From NCBI GenBank assembly GCA_022801435.1, contig JAAWSG010000021.1, positions 1 through 34,843 on the forward strand: DNA of 34,843 nt, written 5' to 3'. The notes under the pieces are model-generated. The model was not told the DNA's origin. It was given only the letters and a program-made list of their open reading frames with translations, and searched no databases. This DNA is from Lawsonibacter sp. (GTDB lineage: Bacteria > Bacillota > Clostridia > Oscillospirales > Oscillospiraceae). Position numbers and translations under genes: made by a program. Positions 1 through 8,479 of this stretch are shown piece after piece (positions within the stretch are counted from its first letter, which is position 1; each line of letters begins with the position of its first letter).

Positions 1-1
1 C

Positions 2-1777
2 ATCCAGGTGGAGGACCAGGGCCGGGGCTGCCCGGTGGACTGGAACGAGAAGGAGCAGAAATTCAACTGGGAGCTGGTGTTCTGCGAGCTGTACGCCGGA
101 GGCAAGTACAACAACGAGGGCGGGGACAACTACGAGTACTCCCTGGGCCTGAACGGTCTGGGCTCCTGCGCCACCCAGTACGCCAGCGAGTACATGGAGG
201 TCACCGTCTGGCGGGAGGGCAAAAAGTACACCCTCCGCTTTGAAAAGGGGGAGAATGTGGGCGGCCTGCACAGCGAGCCCACCGACCGGGGGAAGAAGAC
301 GGGCACCACCATCCGCTGGAAGCCCGACTTGGAGGTGTTTACCGACATCCACATCCCGGAGGCGTACTACCTGGACGTGATGAAGCGGCAGGCGGTGGTG
401 AACGCGGGGGTGACCTTCCGCTTCCGGAACCAGGCTGGCGGAAAGTTCGAGACCACCGACTTCAAATACGACAACGGCATCATTGACTACGTGGCCGAGC
501 TGGCGGGGGAGGGCTCCCTCACCGCCCCCGTCTTCTGGCAGACCGAGCGCAGGGGCCGGGACCGGGCGGACAAGGGGGAGTACAAGGTCAAGCTGTCGGT
601 CTCCTTCTGCTTCTCCAACCGGGTGCAGGTGGTGGAGCACTACCACAACTCCTCCTGGCTGGAGCACGGCGGCTCCCCGGACAAGGCGGTGCGCTCCGCC
701 TTTGTCTCGGCGGTGGACGGGTGGCTGAAGGGGCAGAACAAGTACACCAAGGGGGAGAGCAAAATCACCTTCCCCGACATCCAGGACGCCCTGGTGCTGG
801 TGAGCAACAACTTCTCCACCCAGACCTCCTATGAGAACCAGACCAAAAAGGCCATCAACAACAAATTCGTCCAGGAGGCCATGACCGACTTCCTCCGGGC
901 CCAGCTGGAGGTCTACTTCATCGAAAACCCCATGGATGCCCAGAAAATCGCCGAACAGGTCCTGGTCAACAAGCGGGCCCGGGAGAACGCGGAGAAAACC
1001 CGGCTGAATTTGAAGAAAAAGCTCACCGGGGCCATGGACCTGTCCAGCCGGGTGGCAAAGTTTGTCCCCTGCCGCACCCGGGACGTGGCGCGGAGCGAGC
1101 TGTATATCGTCGAGGGCGACTCCGCTCTGGGCAGCGTGAAGCAGGCCCGGGACGGGGAATTTCAGGCCATTATGCCCATCCGGGGAAAAATTCTGAACTG
1201 CCTCAAGGCGGATTACGGCAAAATCTTCAAGAGCGAGATTATCACTGACCTGCTGAAGGTGCTGGGCTGCGGGGTGGAGGTCCAGGACCGCCGGGCCAAG
1301 GAGATGGCCGCCTTCGACCTGTCCGCCCTGCGGTGGAACAAGGTGGTCATCTGTACCGACGCCGATGTGGACGGGTTCCAGATCCGGACCCTGGTGCTCA
1401 CCATGCTCTACCGGCTGACCCCCACCCTGATCCAGGAGGGGTACGTCTACATCGCCGAGTCCCCCCTGTACGAGATCACCTGTAAGGAGAAGACCTGGTT
1501 CGCCTACTCCGACCGGGAGAAGAGCGACATTGTGGCCAAGCTCCAGGGGAAGAAGTACGATGTGCAGCGCTCCAAGGGTTTGGGCGAGAACGAGCCGGAA
1601 ATGATGTGGCTGACCACCATGAATCCCGAGACCCGCCGCCTCATCAAGGTCATGCCCGAGGACGTGGAGCGCACCGCCCAGATGTTCGACCTGCTGCTGG
1701 GGGACGACCTGGCCGGCCGGAAAACCCATATCGCCGACCACGGACACGAATTTCTGGATTTGGCGGATATTTCATAA
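2..1777 (+). CDS. parE: DNA topoisomerase (gyrase/topo IV type) subunit B, 5' end missing
   Basis: The reading frame enters from the left edge, so the N-terminus (most of the ATP-binding GHKL part) is outside the window; 591 residues are visible. The remainder reads through the GHKL end (GRGCP, AGGKY, GLNGLGS), the transducer domain and the TOPRIM domain. The TOPRIM metal ligands are present: EGDSA with Glu at visible residue 371, and DADVDG at residues 453-458. The usual EGDSAGG of GyrB/ParE is EGDSALG here, and the N-terminal motifs are divergent (DQGRGCPVDW), so this is probably the second, ParE-like pair found in many Clostridia rather than the main GyrB. The B subunit hydrolyses ATP and drives strand passage with the A subunit encoded at 3499. 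Two serine dehydratase genes lie between the partners. Confidence 0.9.
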   Translation: MQVEDQGRGCPVDWNEKEQKFNWELVFCELYAGGKYNNEGGDNYEYSLGLNGLGSCATQYASEYMEVTVWREGKKYTLRFEKGENVGGLHSEPTDRGKKTGTTIRWKPDLEVFTDIHIPEAYYLDVMKRQAVVNAGVTFRFRNQAGGKFETTDFKYDNGIIDYVAELAGEGSLTAPVFWQTERRGRDRADKGEYKVKLSVSFCFSNRVQVVEHYHNSSWLEHGGSPDKAVRSAFVSAVDGWLKGQNKYTKGESKITFPDIQDALVLVSNNFSTQTSYENQTKKAINNKFVQEAMTDFLRAQLEVYFIENPMDAQKIAEQVLVNKRARENAEKTRLNLKKKLTGAMDLSSRVAKFVPCRTRDVARSELYIVEGDSALGSVKQARDGEFQAIMPIRGKILNCLKADYGKIFKSEIITDLLKVLGCGVEVQDRRAKEMAAFDLSALRWNKVVICTDADVDGFQIRTLVLTMLYRLTPTLIQEGYVYIAESPLYEITCKEKTWFAYSDREKSDIVAKLQGKKYDVQRSKGLGENEPEMMWLTTMNPETRRLIKVMPEDVERTAQMFDLLLGDDLAGRKTHIADHGHEFLDLADIS

Positions 1778-1799
1778 CCCCGCCGCCTGCAATACCGGC

Positions 1800-1819
1800 G
1801 GACACGACAGGCCGTGTCC
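1800..1819. repeat. Short hairpin between parE and sdaAB
   Basis: GGACACG and CGTGTCC form a perfect 7-bp stem around a 6-nt loop in the 90-bp gap after parE. A CGCCG/CGGCG pair lies just upstream. There is no U-run, so it is not a convincing terminator. It resembles a small REP-like palindrome or a processing hairpin. Confidence 0.45.
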
Positions 1820-1867
1820 CTACACCCTATTCAGCGGCCCGTGAAAAAATTTGAAAGGAGTGCATCT

Positions 1868-2545
1868 ATGAACCTGTTCGACATCCTGGGTCCCGTTATG
1901 GTGGGGCCGTCCAGCTCCCACACGGCGGGGGCAGTGCGCATTGGGAGGATGGCCCGCTCCCTGCTGGGACAGGAGCCGGTGCGGGCTCAGCTGCTGCTCC
2001 ACGGCTCCTTCGCCTCCACCGGGGAGGGCCACGGAACCCATCAGGCCCTCATCGCCGGACTGCTGGGCCTGGCTCCCGACGACAGCCGGGTCCCGGACAG
2101 CTTTGCCCTGGCCAAGGAGCGGGGGCTGAGCTTCTCCTTCGGCTCCTGCGCTCTGCGGGACGTTCACCCCAACAGCGTCCTCATCACCCTGGAGGGGGAC
2201 CGGGGCGGCCATCTGGAGGTGGGGGCCTCCTCCCCCGGGGGCGGGCGCATCCGGGTCTTCCGGGTGGACGGGCTGGACACCTCCTTCACCGGGGAGCTGC
2301 CCACCCTGGTGGTCCACAACTCGGACACCCCGGGCTGCGTCAGCCAGGTCACCGGCGCGCTGGCCGCTCAGGGGCTCAATGTGGCCACCCTCCAGCTCAA
2401 CCGCGGGGGCCGGGGCGGGAGCGCCGTCATGGTCATCGAGTGCGACCAGCCCATCTCCGATATGACCGCCCAGTGGCTGCGCGCCCTGCCGGGCATTTTA
2501 AGGGTCACCTGCTATACCCCCGACCGGGAGGAGGAACTTGTATGA
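1868..2545 (+). CDS. sdaAB: L-serine dehydratase, iron-sulfur-dependent, beta subunit
   Basis: This 225-residue protein is the beta subunit of the Fe-S L-serine ammonia-lyase, which converts serine to pyruvate and ammonia. The start ATG follows GAAAGGAG, and the protein opens with the family signature GPSSSHTAGA near residues 13-22. The C-terminal part (about residues 150-225, with HNSDTPGCVSQV) is an ACT domain, which in this family commonly senses serine or mediates subunit contact. The stop overlaps the start of sdaAA by ATGA, so the two subunits are translationally coupled. The split two-gene form is typical of Firmicutes. Confidence 0.95.
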   Translation: MNLFDILGPVMVGPSSSHTAGAVRIGRMARSLLGQEPVRAQLLLHGSFASTGEGHGTHQALIAGLLGLAPDDSRVPDSFALAKERGLSFSFGSCALRDVHPNSVLITLEGDRGGHLEVGASSPGGGRIRVFRVDGLDTSFTGELPTLVVHNSDTPGCVSQVTGALAAQGLNVATLQLNRGGRGGSAVMVIECDQPISDMTAQWLRALPGILRVTCYTPDREEELV

Positions 2546-3411
2546 TCGACTTCACATCCATTGCTCAAATGCTGGAGGACTGCCGGCAAAGCGGCCTGCC
2601 TCTCTGGAAAAGCGTCCAGCTGTCCGACTGCGACCGGCAGAACATCACCCCGGAGGCCTCCTGGAAGCAGATGTCCGCCATGCTGGAGGCCATGACCCAG
2701 GCGGACGAGAGCTATCAGGAGGGCGACCGCTCCCACAGCGGGCTGGTGGGGGGAGACGGGGGGAAAATGGCCGCCTACGGACAGGGGGAGCAGACCCTGT
2801 GCGGCCCCCTGCTCACCGACGTGATGGCCGGGGCCCTGCGCATGGGGGAGTGCAACGCCTGTATGAAGCGCATCGTGGCCGCCCCCACCGCCGGGGCCTG
2901 CGGAGTGCTGCCCGCGGTGCTGCTGCCCTACCGGCGGCACTTCGGCGCGGAGGAGGAGGTCTTGGTCCAGGCGCTGTACGTGGCCGCCGGCTTTGGGATG
3001 GTCATCGCCGCCCGGGCCTCCATCTCGGGGGCGGAGGGGGGCTGTCAGGCGGAGATCGGCTCCGCCGCCGCCATGGCCGCCGCCGCGCTGGTCCACCTCC
3101 AGGGCGGGACCCCGGAGCAGATGGCGGACGCCTGCGCCATGGCGGTAAAGAACCTGCTGGGCCTGGTGTGCGACCCGGTGGGCGGGCTGGTGGAGGTCCC
3201 CTGCGTCAAGCGGAACGTCATCGGCGCGATGGACGCCATGTCCGCCGCCCAGATGGCCCTGGCGGGGATCACCAGCCGGGTCCCCCCCGACCAGGTGCTG
3301 GACGCCATGGCGGAGGTGGGCCAGTCCCTCCCCCACACCCTCCGGGAGACGGGAAAGGGAGGTCTGGCCGCCACCCCCTTCGGGCTGGAATACGCCCCCA
3401 AGGAGCTGTAG
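2542..3411 (+). CDS. sdaAA: L-serine dehydratase, iron-sulfur-dependent, alpha subunit
   Basis: This is the catalytic alpha subunit, 289 residues, normal length for the split enzyme. The cysteines expected to bind the oxygen-labile [4Fe-4S] cluster lie in the conserved contexts PTAGACG, EGGCQAEIGSA and LVCDPVGGLVEVPC. The enzyme deaminates L-serine to pyruvate and feeds amino-acid fermentation. The gene starts inside the last codons of sdaAB (ATGA overlap). The 87-bp gap to the topoisomerase A gene has no terminator, so read-through transcription is likely. The position between two topoisomerase subunit genes is unusual. Confidence 0.95.
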   Translation: MIDFTSIAQMLEDCRQSGLPLWKSVQLSDCDRQNITPEASWKQMSAMLEAMTQADESYQEGDRSHSGLVGGDGGKMAAYGQGEQTLCGPLLTDVMAGALRMGECNACMKRIVAAPTAGACGVLPAVLLPYRRHFGAEEEVLVQALYVAAGFGMVIAARASISGAEGGCQAEIGSAAAMAAAALVHLQGGTPEQMADACAMAVKNLLGLVCDPVGGLVEVPCVKRNVIGAMDAMSAAQMALAGITSRVPPDQVLDAMAEVGQSLPHTLRETGKGGLAATPFGLEYAPKEL

Positions 3412-3498
3412 CGCCGCGTTTCAGATATTTTCCGGCAGACCTCACAGGGTTGAGCAAATCATACCACAAACGGATTTTTCAGATAGGACGGAGGCCCA

Positions 3499-5736
3499 AT
3501 GGCAAAGAAGAAAAACGAGAACAAGGCCCGGAAAACCGACCCCAACGTGATGGGCCTGCGGGCGGAGGTGCTGGAGCAGCCCATCACCCAGACCCTGGAG
3601 GTCAACTATATGCCCTACGCCATGTCGGTGATCGTCTCCCGGGCCATTCCGGAGATCGACGGCTTCAAGCCCTCCCACCGGAAGCTGCTGTACACCATGT
3701 ACCAGATGAAGCTGCTGGGGGGCTCCCGGACCAAGAGCGCCAACATCGTGGGCCAGACCATGAAGCTCAACCCCCACGGGGACACCGCCATCTACGACAC
3801 CATGGTCCGCCTCTCCCGGGGCTACGGGGCGCTTCTCCACCCCCTGGTGGACTCCAAGGGCAATTTTGGCAAGGTGTACTCCCGGGACATGGCCTGGGCC
3901 GCCAGCCGGTACACCGAGGCCCGGCTGGACCCCATCTGCGCCGAGATTTTTGGGGACATCGACCAGGACACGGTGGACTTTGTGGACAACTACGACGGCA
4001 AGCTGAAGGAGCCCACCCTGCTGCCCACCACCTTCCCCAACGTGCTGGTCTCCGCCAACAAGGGCATCGCGGTGGGCATGGCCAGCGACCTGTGCGGCTT
4101 CAACCTGGGGGAGGTGTGCGACACCACCATCGCCTTCCTGAAAAACCCGGAGCACGACATCATGACCACCCTGAAGGCCCCCGACCTGCCCACCGGGGGG
4201 GAGCTGCTCTATGACGCCGCCGCTCTGGCCGGCATCTACCGCACCGGCCGGGGCTCCTTCAAGGTCCGGGCCCGGTGGCGGTATGTGAAGGAGGAAAACC
4301 TCATCGAGGTCTATGAGATCCCCTACTCCACCACCAGCGAGGCCATTATGGACAAGGTCACTGAGCTGGTCAAGCTGGGCAAGGTGAAGGAGATCGCCGA
4401 TATGCGGGACGAGACAGACCTGTCCGGCCTGAAGCTCACCATCGACCTGAAGCGAGGGACCGACCCGGACAAGCTGATGGCCAAGCTCTTCAAGCTGACC
4501 CCCCTGATGGACAGCCAGTCCTGCAACTTCAACATCCTCATCGCCGGGATGCCCCGGGTGATGGGGGTGCGGGAAATTTTGGAGGAGTGGACCGCCTGGC
4601 GGATGGACTCGGTGCGCCGGCGGGTGTTCTTCTCCCTGAACAAGAAGAAGGAGAAGCTCCACCTGCTCCAGGGCCTGCGGCGCATCCTGCTGGACATCGA
4701 CCGGGCCATTCAGATCATCCGGGACACCGAGGAGGACGCGGAGGTCATCCCCAACCTGATGATCGGCTTCGGCATCGACCAGCTCCAGGCGGAGTACGTG
4801 GCGGACATCCGGCTGCGCAACATCAACAAGGAGTACATCCTCAAGCGCACCCAGGAGGTGGACACCCTGGAGGAGGAGATCGCCGACCTGGAGGACACGG
4901 TGAACTCCCCCAAGCGGGTCCGGAGCATCATCATCAACGAGCTGACCCGGGTCAAGAAGCAGTACGCCGTCCCCCGGCGCACCCTGATCCTCTACGACCA
5001 CATGGACGAGCCGGTGCTGGTCCCCGAGGACGAGACCCCGGACTACCCCGTCCACCTCTTCCTCTCCCGGGAGGGGTATTTGAAAAAAATCACCCCCCAG
5101 TCCCTGCGCATGGCCAGCGAGCAGAAGTACAAGGAGGGGGACGGCCCCTTCCTCCAGTGGGAGGCCGCGAACCGGGACGAGCTTCTGGTCTTCACCGACC
5201 GGCAGCAGTGCTACAAGACCCGGCTGAGCGAGTTTGACGACACCAAGGCCAGCGTTTTGGGGGACTACCTGCCCTCCAAGCTGTCCATGGACCCGGAGGA
5301 GCGGGCGGTGTGGGCCTGCATTCCTGGGGACTACTCGGGCCACCTGCTGTTCTTCTTTGAGAACGGAAAGGCCGCCCGGGTGGAGCTGGCCGCCTATCAG
5401 ACCCAGACCCGGCGGAAAAAGCTCACCGGGGCCTACTCGGACAAATCCCCCCTGGTCTCCGCCTTCCTTCTCCGGGAGGAGCTGGAGGCGGCGGTCATCT
5501 CCACCGAGGGGCGGTGCGTGGTCTTCCATACCGCCAGCATCAGCCCCAAGGCTACCCGGAATACCCAGGGGGTGGGGGTGATGGCCCTGAAGCCTAAGTT
5601 CCAAGTAGAGCGGGTCCTGCCCCTGGACCGCACCCATATCCAGAACCCCGCCCGATACCGCTCCCGCTCCCTGCCCGCGGCCGGCGCCCTCCTCAAGGAG
5701 GAGGACCGGGGGGAGGAGCAGCTGACCCTGCTGTAA
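3499..5736 (+). CDS. parC: DNA topoisomerase (gyrase/topo IV type) subunit A
   Basis: This 745-residue protein is the strand-breaking subunit partnering the B subunit at the left edge. The breakage-reunion core contains AASRYTEARL with the DNA-linking tyrosine at residue 138. QSCNFN, the tower and a long coiled coil (about residues 370-480) follow. The C-terminal region (about 500-720) has the weakly repetitive blades of a DNA-wrapping beta-pinwheel, shorter and more divergent than GyrA. Start: GGAGG lies 5 nt before ATG. The protein is closer to ParC or a GyrA-like paralogue than to housekeeping GyrA; sequence alone cannot settle whether it supercoils or decatenates. Confidence 0.92.
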   Translation: MAKKKNENKARKTDPNVMGLRAEVLEQPITQTLEVNYMPYAMSVIVSRAIPEIDGFKPSHRKLLYTMYQMKLLGGSRTKSANIVGQTMKLNPHGDTAIYDTMVRLSRGYGALLHPLVDSKGNFGKVYSRDMAWAASRYTEARLDPICAEIFGDIDQDTVDFVDNYDGKLKEPTLLPTTFPNVLVSANKGIAVGMASDLCGFNLGEVCDTTIAFLKNPEHDIMTTLKAPDLPTGGELLYDAAALAGIYRTGRGSFKVRARWRYVKEENLIEVYEIPYSTTSEAIMDKVTELVKLGKVKEIADMRDETDLSGLKLTIDLKRGTDPDKLMAKLFKLTPLMDSQSCNFNILIAGMPRVMGVREILEEWTAWRMDSVRRRVFFSLNKKKEKLHLLQGLRRILLDIDRAIQIIRDTEEDAEVIPNLMIGFGIDQLQAEYVADIRLRNINKEYILKRTQEVDTLEEEIADLEDTVNSPKRVRSIIINELTRVKKQYAVPRRTLILYDHMDEPVLVPEDETPDYPVHLFLSREGYLKKITPQSLRMASEQKYKEGDGPFLQWEAANRDELLVFTDRQQCYKTRLSEFDDTKASVLGDYLPSKLSMDPEERAVWACIPGDYSGHLLFFFENGKAARVELAAYQTQTRRKKLTGAYSDKSPLVSAFLLREELEAAVISTEGRCVVFHTASISPKATRNTQGVGVMALKPKFQVERVLPLDRTHIQNPARYRSRSLPAAGALLKEEDRGEEQLTLL

Positions 5737-5748
5737 AGGAGGATCTCT

Positions 5749-6621
5749 ATGACCAAAACCAAATTCTCCCGCCTGGCGGGGGACTACATATGGATCGCCT
5801 TGGGCTCCATCCTCTACTCCCTCAGCTTCGACTGGTTCTATGTGCCCAACCAGATCGGCTTCGGGGGGCTCACCGCCCTGGGCATGATTTTGAACCACTT
5901 CTCCTCCGCCATCCCCATCGGCACGGTGGTGCTGGTGCTCAACATCCCGCTGTTCCTCCTCGGGTGGAAGTTTCTGGGCGGCGGGACCCTGGTGTCCTCC
6001 CTGTTCGCCATGGCGGCCACCTCGGTGCTGGTGGACCTGTTCGCGGCGCTGTACCCCTTCCCCGCCATGGACCCTATGCTGGCCTCCATTTTCGGCGGGG
6101 TGTCGCTGGGCATCTCTCTGGGGATGATCTTCTCCAAGGGGGCCACCACCGGGGGGACCGACCTCATCGCCCGCCTGCTCAAGCTCCCCTTCGCCTGGCT
6201 CCCCATGGGCAAGCTGCTGCTGGTGGTGGACCTGTCCATGCTACTGGCGGTCTCCATCACCTTCCGCAGCCTGGAGAGCGCCATGTACGGCATCATCGCC
6301 CTGTACATCTCCACCATGGTGATGGACGGGATGCTCTACGGCATGGACAAATCCAAGGTGGCCTATATCGTCACCGCCCGACCCCGGCCTATGGCGGAGG
6401 AAATTGACAAGCAGCTGGACCGGGGAACCACATTCCTCCACGGGGAGGGGAGCTTCTCCGGGGAGGACCGGCTGGTGCTCATGTGCGCCTTCAAGCAGCG
6501 GCAGATCGTCCCCCTGAAGGCCCTGGTCCACGAGATGGACCCGGACGCCTTTATCATCGTCTGTGACGCCCACGAGGTACTGGGCCAGGGGTTCCGCAGG
6601 TATCAAAAGAACGACATCTAA
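5749..6621 (+). CDS. YitT family membrane protein
   Basis: This 290-residue protein has five to six hydrophobic segments in its first about 200 residues, including the conserved YitT elements SFDWFYVPNQIGFGGLTALG and FSKGATTGGTDLIARLL. A soluble C-terminal DUF2179 domain (about residues 205-285) follows. YitT proteins are widespread inner-membrane proteins of Firmicutes, suspected to be transporters; the substrate is not known. The gene starts 12 bp after parC behind AAAGGAGG, so it is part of the same run of genes. Confidence 0.9.
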   Translation: MTKTKFSRLAGDYIWIALGSILYSLSFDWFYVPNQIGFGGLTALGMILNHFSSAIPIGTVVLVLNIPLFLLGWKFLGGGTLVSSLFAMAATSVLVDLFAALYPFPAMDPMLASIFGGVSLGISLGMIFSKGATTGGTDLIARLLKLPFAWLPMGKLLLVVDLSMLLAVSITFRSLESAMYGIIALYISTMVMDGMLYGMDKSKVAYIVTARPRPMAEEIDKQLDRGTTFLHGEGSFSGEDRLVLMCAFKQRQIVPLKALVHEMDPDAFIIVCDAHEVLGQGFRRYQKNDI

Positions 6622-6642
6622 ATCATAGGAGGGGTTTCCGAT

Positions 6643-7233
6643 ATGACAGACTGGAGCAAGCTGACCGAAAACCTGGAGAAGCGGGGGTTCACCCCCAGGG
6701 TCTTCGCCACGAAGGAGGAGGCGCTGGACTACCTGGACCGGGAGATCGACGGGGTAAGTGTGGGCTTCGGCGGCTCTATGACGGTGCAGGAGATGGGGCT
6801 CTTCCCCCGGCTGGCCGCCCACAACCAGGCCGTCTGGCACTGGAACAGGGACGGCTTGGCCCAGGCCGCCGGGACCGACGTCTACATCTGCTCCCTCAAC
6901 GGGCTGGCGGAGACCGGGGAGCTGGTCAACATCGACGGGGTGGGCAACCGTGTGGCCTCCACCCTCTACGGCCACAGGCGGGTCTATTTTGTGGTGGGGC
7001 GGAACAAGGTGGCCCCCGACTACGACCAGGCCCTGTGGCGGGCCCGGAATATCGCCGCCCCCAAAAACTGCCAGCGGCTGGGGCTCAAGACCCCCTGCGC
7101 GGTGAAGGCGGACCGGTGCTACAGCTGCAGCAGCCCGGAGCGCAGCTGCCGCGCCCTGGTGGTTTTGTGGGAAAAGCCCCGGGACGTGGAGCGTATGGAG
7201 GTCATCCTCATTGACGAGGAGCTGGGCTATTAA
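6643..7233 (+). CDS. LUD domain protein (lactate utilisation LutC/YkgG type)
   Basis: This 196-residue protein has a single LUD domain (GFGGSMTVQEMGLF near residues 41-54, NIDGVGNRVA near 102-111). A Cys-rich tail (about residues 152-172; CAVKADRCYSCSSPERSC) could bind metal or a disulfide. LUD proteins include LutB/LutC subunits of L-lactate dehydrogenase, but stand-alone copies like this are common in Clostridia and their role is not established. It is preceded by AGGAGG and lies 21 bp after the YitT gene. Confidence 0.85.
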   Translation: MTDWSKLTENLEKRGFTPRVFATKEEALDYLDREIDGVSVGFGGSMTVQEMGLFPRLAAHNQAVWHWNRDGLAQAAGTDVYICSLNGLAETGELVNIDGVGNRVASTLYGHRRVYFVVGRNKVAPDYDQALWRARNIAAPKNCQRLGLKTPCAVKADRCYSCSSPERSCRALVVLWEKPRDVERMEVILIDEELGY

Positions 7234-8326
7234 GGCCGGGACGGGCCTCCGTCTTCTGGGGTGGGCGCTGGCCCTCTCCCTGCTGGCGGGCTGCTCCGCC
7301 CTGCTGGAGCGGGAGTACAGCTCGGTCACTCCCCACAGCACCGCCCCCGCCACCGAGGGGGACCCCTCCACTCTCCGGGCGGAGAGCTATCAGGAGCTGG
7401 TCAACGCCCTGGTCTACCTGGTGAGCACCGGGGCGGAGGTGGGGACGGTCCGGCTCTATGTGGACTCGGACCGGGTGGAGTCCGACCTGGAGGCCGCCTG
7501 TCTGGAGGTGGTCCAGGAGGACCCGCTGGGGGCCTACGCGGTGGAGTTTATCAAGTACAGCCTCAGCCGGGTGGTGACCTACTCCCAGGCCGACGTGAGC
7601 ATCACCTACCGCCGCACCCGGGAGCAGGTGGACTCCATTGTCCAGGCCACCGGCATCACCGCCATCCGGGGGGAGCTGGAGTCCGCCCTGACCGCCTTCG
7701 CCCCGGAGTGCGTCCTGCGCATCAGCTACTTCGACGGGGATGAGGAGTTTATCCGCGCCCTGGCCCAGCAGGCCTACCGGGACGCCCCCGCCGATATCCC
7801 GGTCATGCCCGAGCTGGAGGTGTTCATCTACCCGGACAGCGGCCGGCAGCGCATTGTGGAGATTTTGCTCCGCTACCCCCTGGAGCCGGCCCAGCTGGAG
7901 CGCCGGAAGGGGGAGCTGGCCCTGGCTCTGGACGCTCTGCGCTGGGAGCTGGAGGGCCGGGCCGGGGACACGCCCGCGCTGGAGGCCGCCCAAAGGCTGC
8001 TGGAGGAGGGCACGTTCGACCCCCAGGGAGGGTCCACCGCCTGGGACTGGCTCCACACGGGCCAGGCCAACAGTGAGGGGCTCTCCCTGGCCATGGCCGC
8101 CCTGTGCCAGCGGCTGGAGCTCCCCTGCCTCTCCGCCCAGGGGGAGCTGGAGGGGGAGTACCACTGCTGGAACCTGATTCAGACCGGGGAGGGCTGGCGG
8201 CATCTGGACCTCAGCCGCCTGGAGGACCCCCTCGCTCTGTACTCCGACAGCGCCCTGTCCGAGCTGGGCTACCTCTGGGACGCAGGCGCGCTGCCCGCCT
8301 GTCCCCCCGCCCCCGGGGAGGACTAG
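7211..8326 (+). CDS. Lipoprotein with transglutaminase-like domain lacking the catalytic Cys
   Basis: A TTG start (7211) with GGAGGT 8 nt upstream overlaps the end of the LUD gene by 23 nt. It gives a 371-residue protein with a hydrophobic N-terminus and the lipobox LLAGC, so export and lipid anchoring are likely. The C-terminal third (about residues 280-350) has the layout of a transglutaminase-like domain: NSEGLSLAMAALCQRL, then EYHCWN (His), then HLDLSR (Asp). The usual active-site Cys after the G of the first block is Ser here, so the domain may be inactive or a binding module. The middle region is not recognised. The gene closes the seven-gene run and is followed by a strong terminator. 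Confidence 0.72.
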   Translation: MTRSWAIKAGTGLRLLGWALALSLLAGCSALLEREYSSVTPHSTAPATEGDPSTLRAESYQELVNALVYLVSTGAEVGTVRLYVDSDRVESDLEAACLEVVQEDPLGAYAVEFIKYSLSRVVTYSQADVSITYRRTREQVDSIVQATGITAIRGELESALTAFAPECVLRISYFDGDEEFIRALAQQAYRDAPADIPVMPELEVFIYPDSGRQRIVEILLRYPLEPAQLERRKGELALALDALRWELEGRAGDTPALEAAQRLLEEGTFDPQGGSTAWDWLHTGQANSEGLSLAMAALCQRLELPCLSAQGELEGEYHCWNLIQTGEGWRHLDLSRLEDPLALYSDSALSELGYLWDAGALPACPPAPGED

Positions 8327-8335
8327 CGCCCCCTT

Positions 8336-8368
8336 TTCCCCGCCCGACAAAAGGGCGGGGAATTTTTT
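8336..8368 (+). terminator. Rho-independent terminator after the lipoprotein gene
   Basis: A 10-bp perfect stem (TTCCCCGCCC with GGGCGGGGAA), a 7-nt loop and a run of six T form a textbook terminator 10 bp after the lipoprotein stop. Confidence 0.95.
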
Positions 8369-8386
8369 CCTTCATTTGCCTGCCCC

Positions 8387-8415
8387 TTGCATTCCCCCGC
8401 GCCTTCGGGTATAAT
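8387..8415 (+). promoter_or_regulatory. Sigma-A promoter of the SLH protein gene
   Basis: TTGCAT (8387-8392), a 17-nt spacer and a perfect TATAAT (8410-8415) lie between the preceding terminator and the SLH protein gene, 65 nt before its ATG. Confidence 0.85.
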
Positions 8416-8479
8416 AGAGATAATAAGCTTCTTCAGCAGTGGAGAATCGGAGACCGTGTGGTGGAAAGGGGGGCTCTCT

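Noticed and set aside
3442-5898. 818-codon open frame on the minus strand opposite the topoisomerase A gene
   Set aside because: Antisense shadow produced by GC-rich codon use. The plus-strand protein has clear topoisomerase motifs, and the antisense product is low-complexity and unlike any family.
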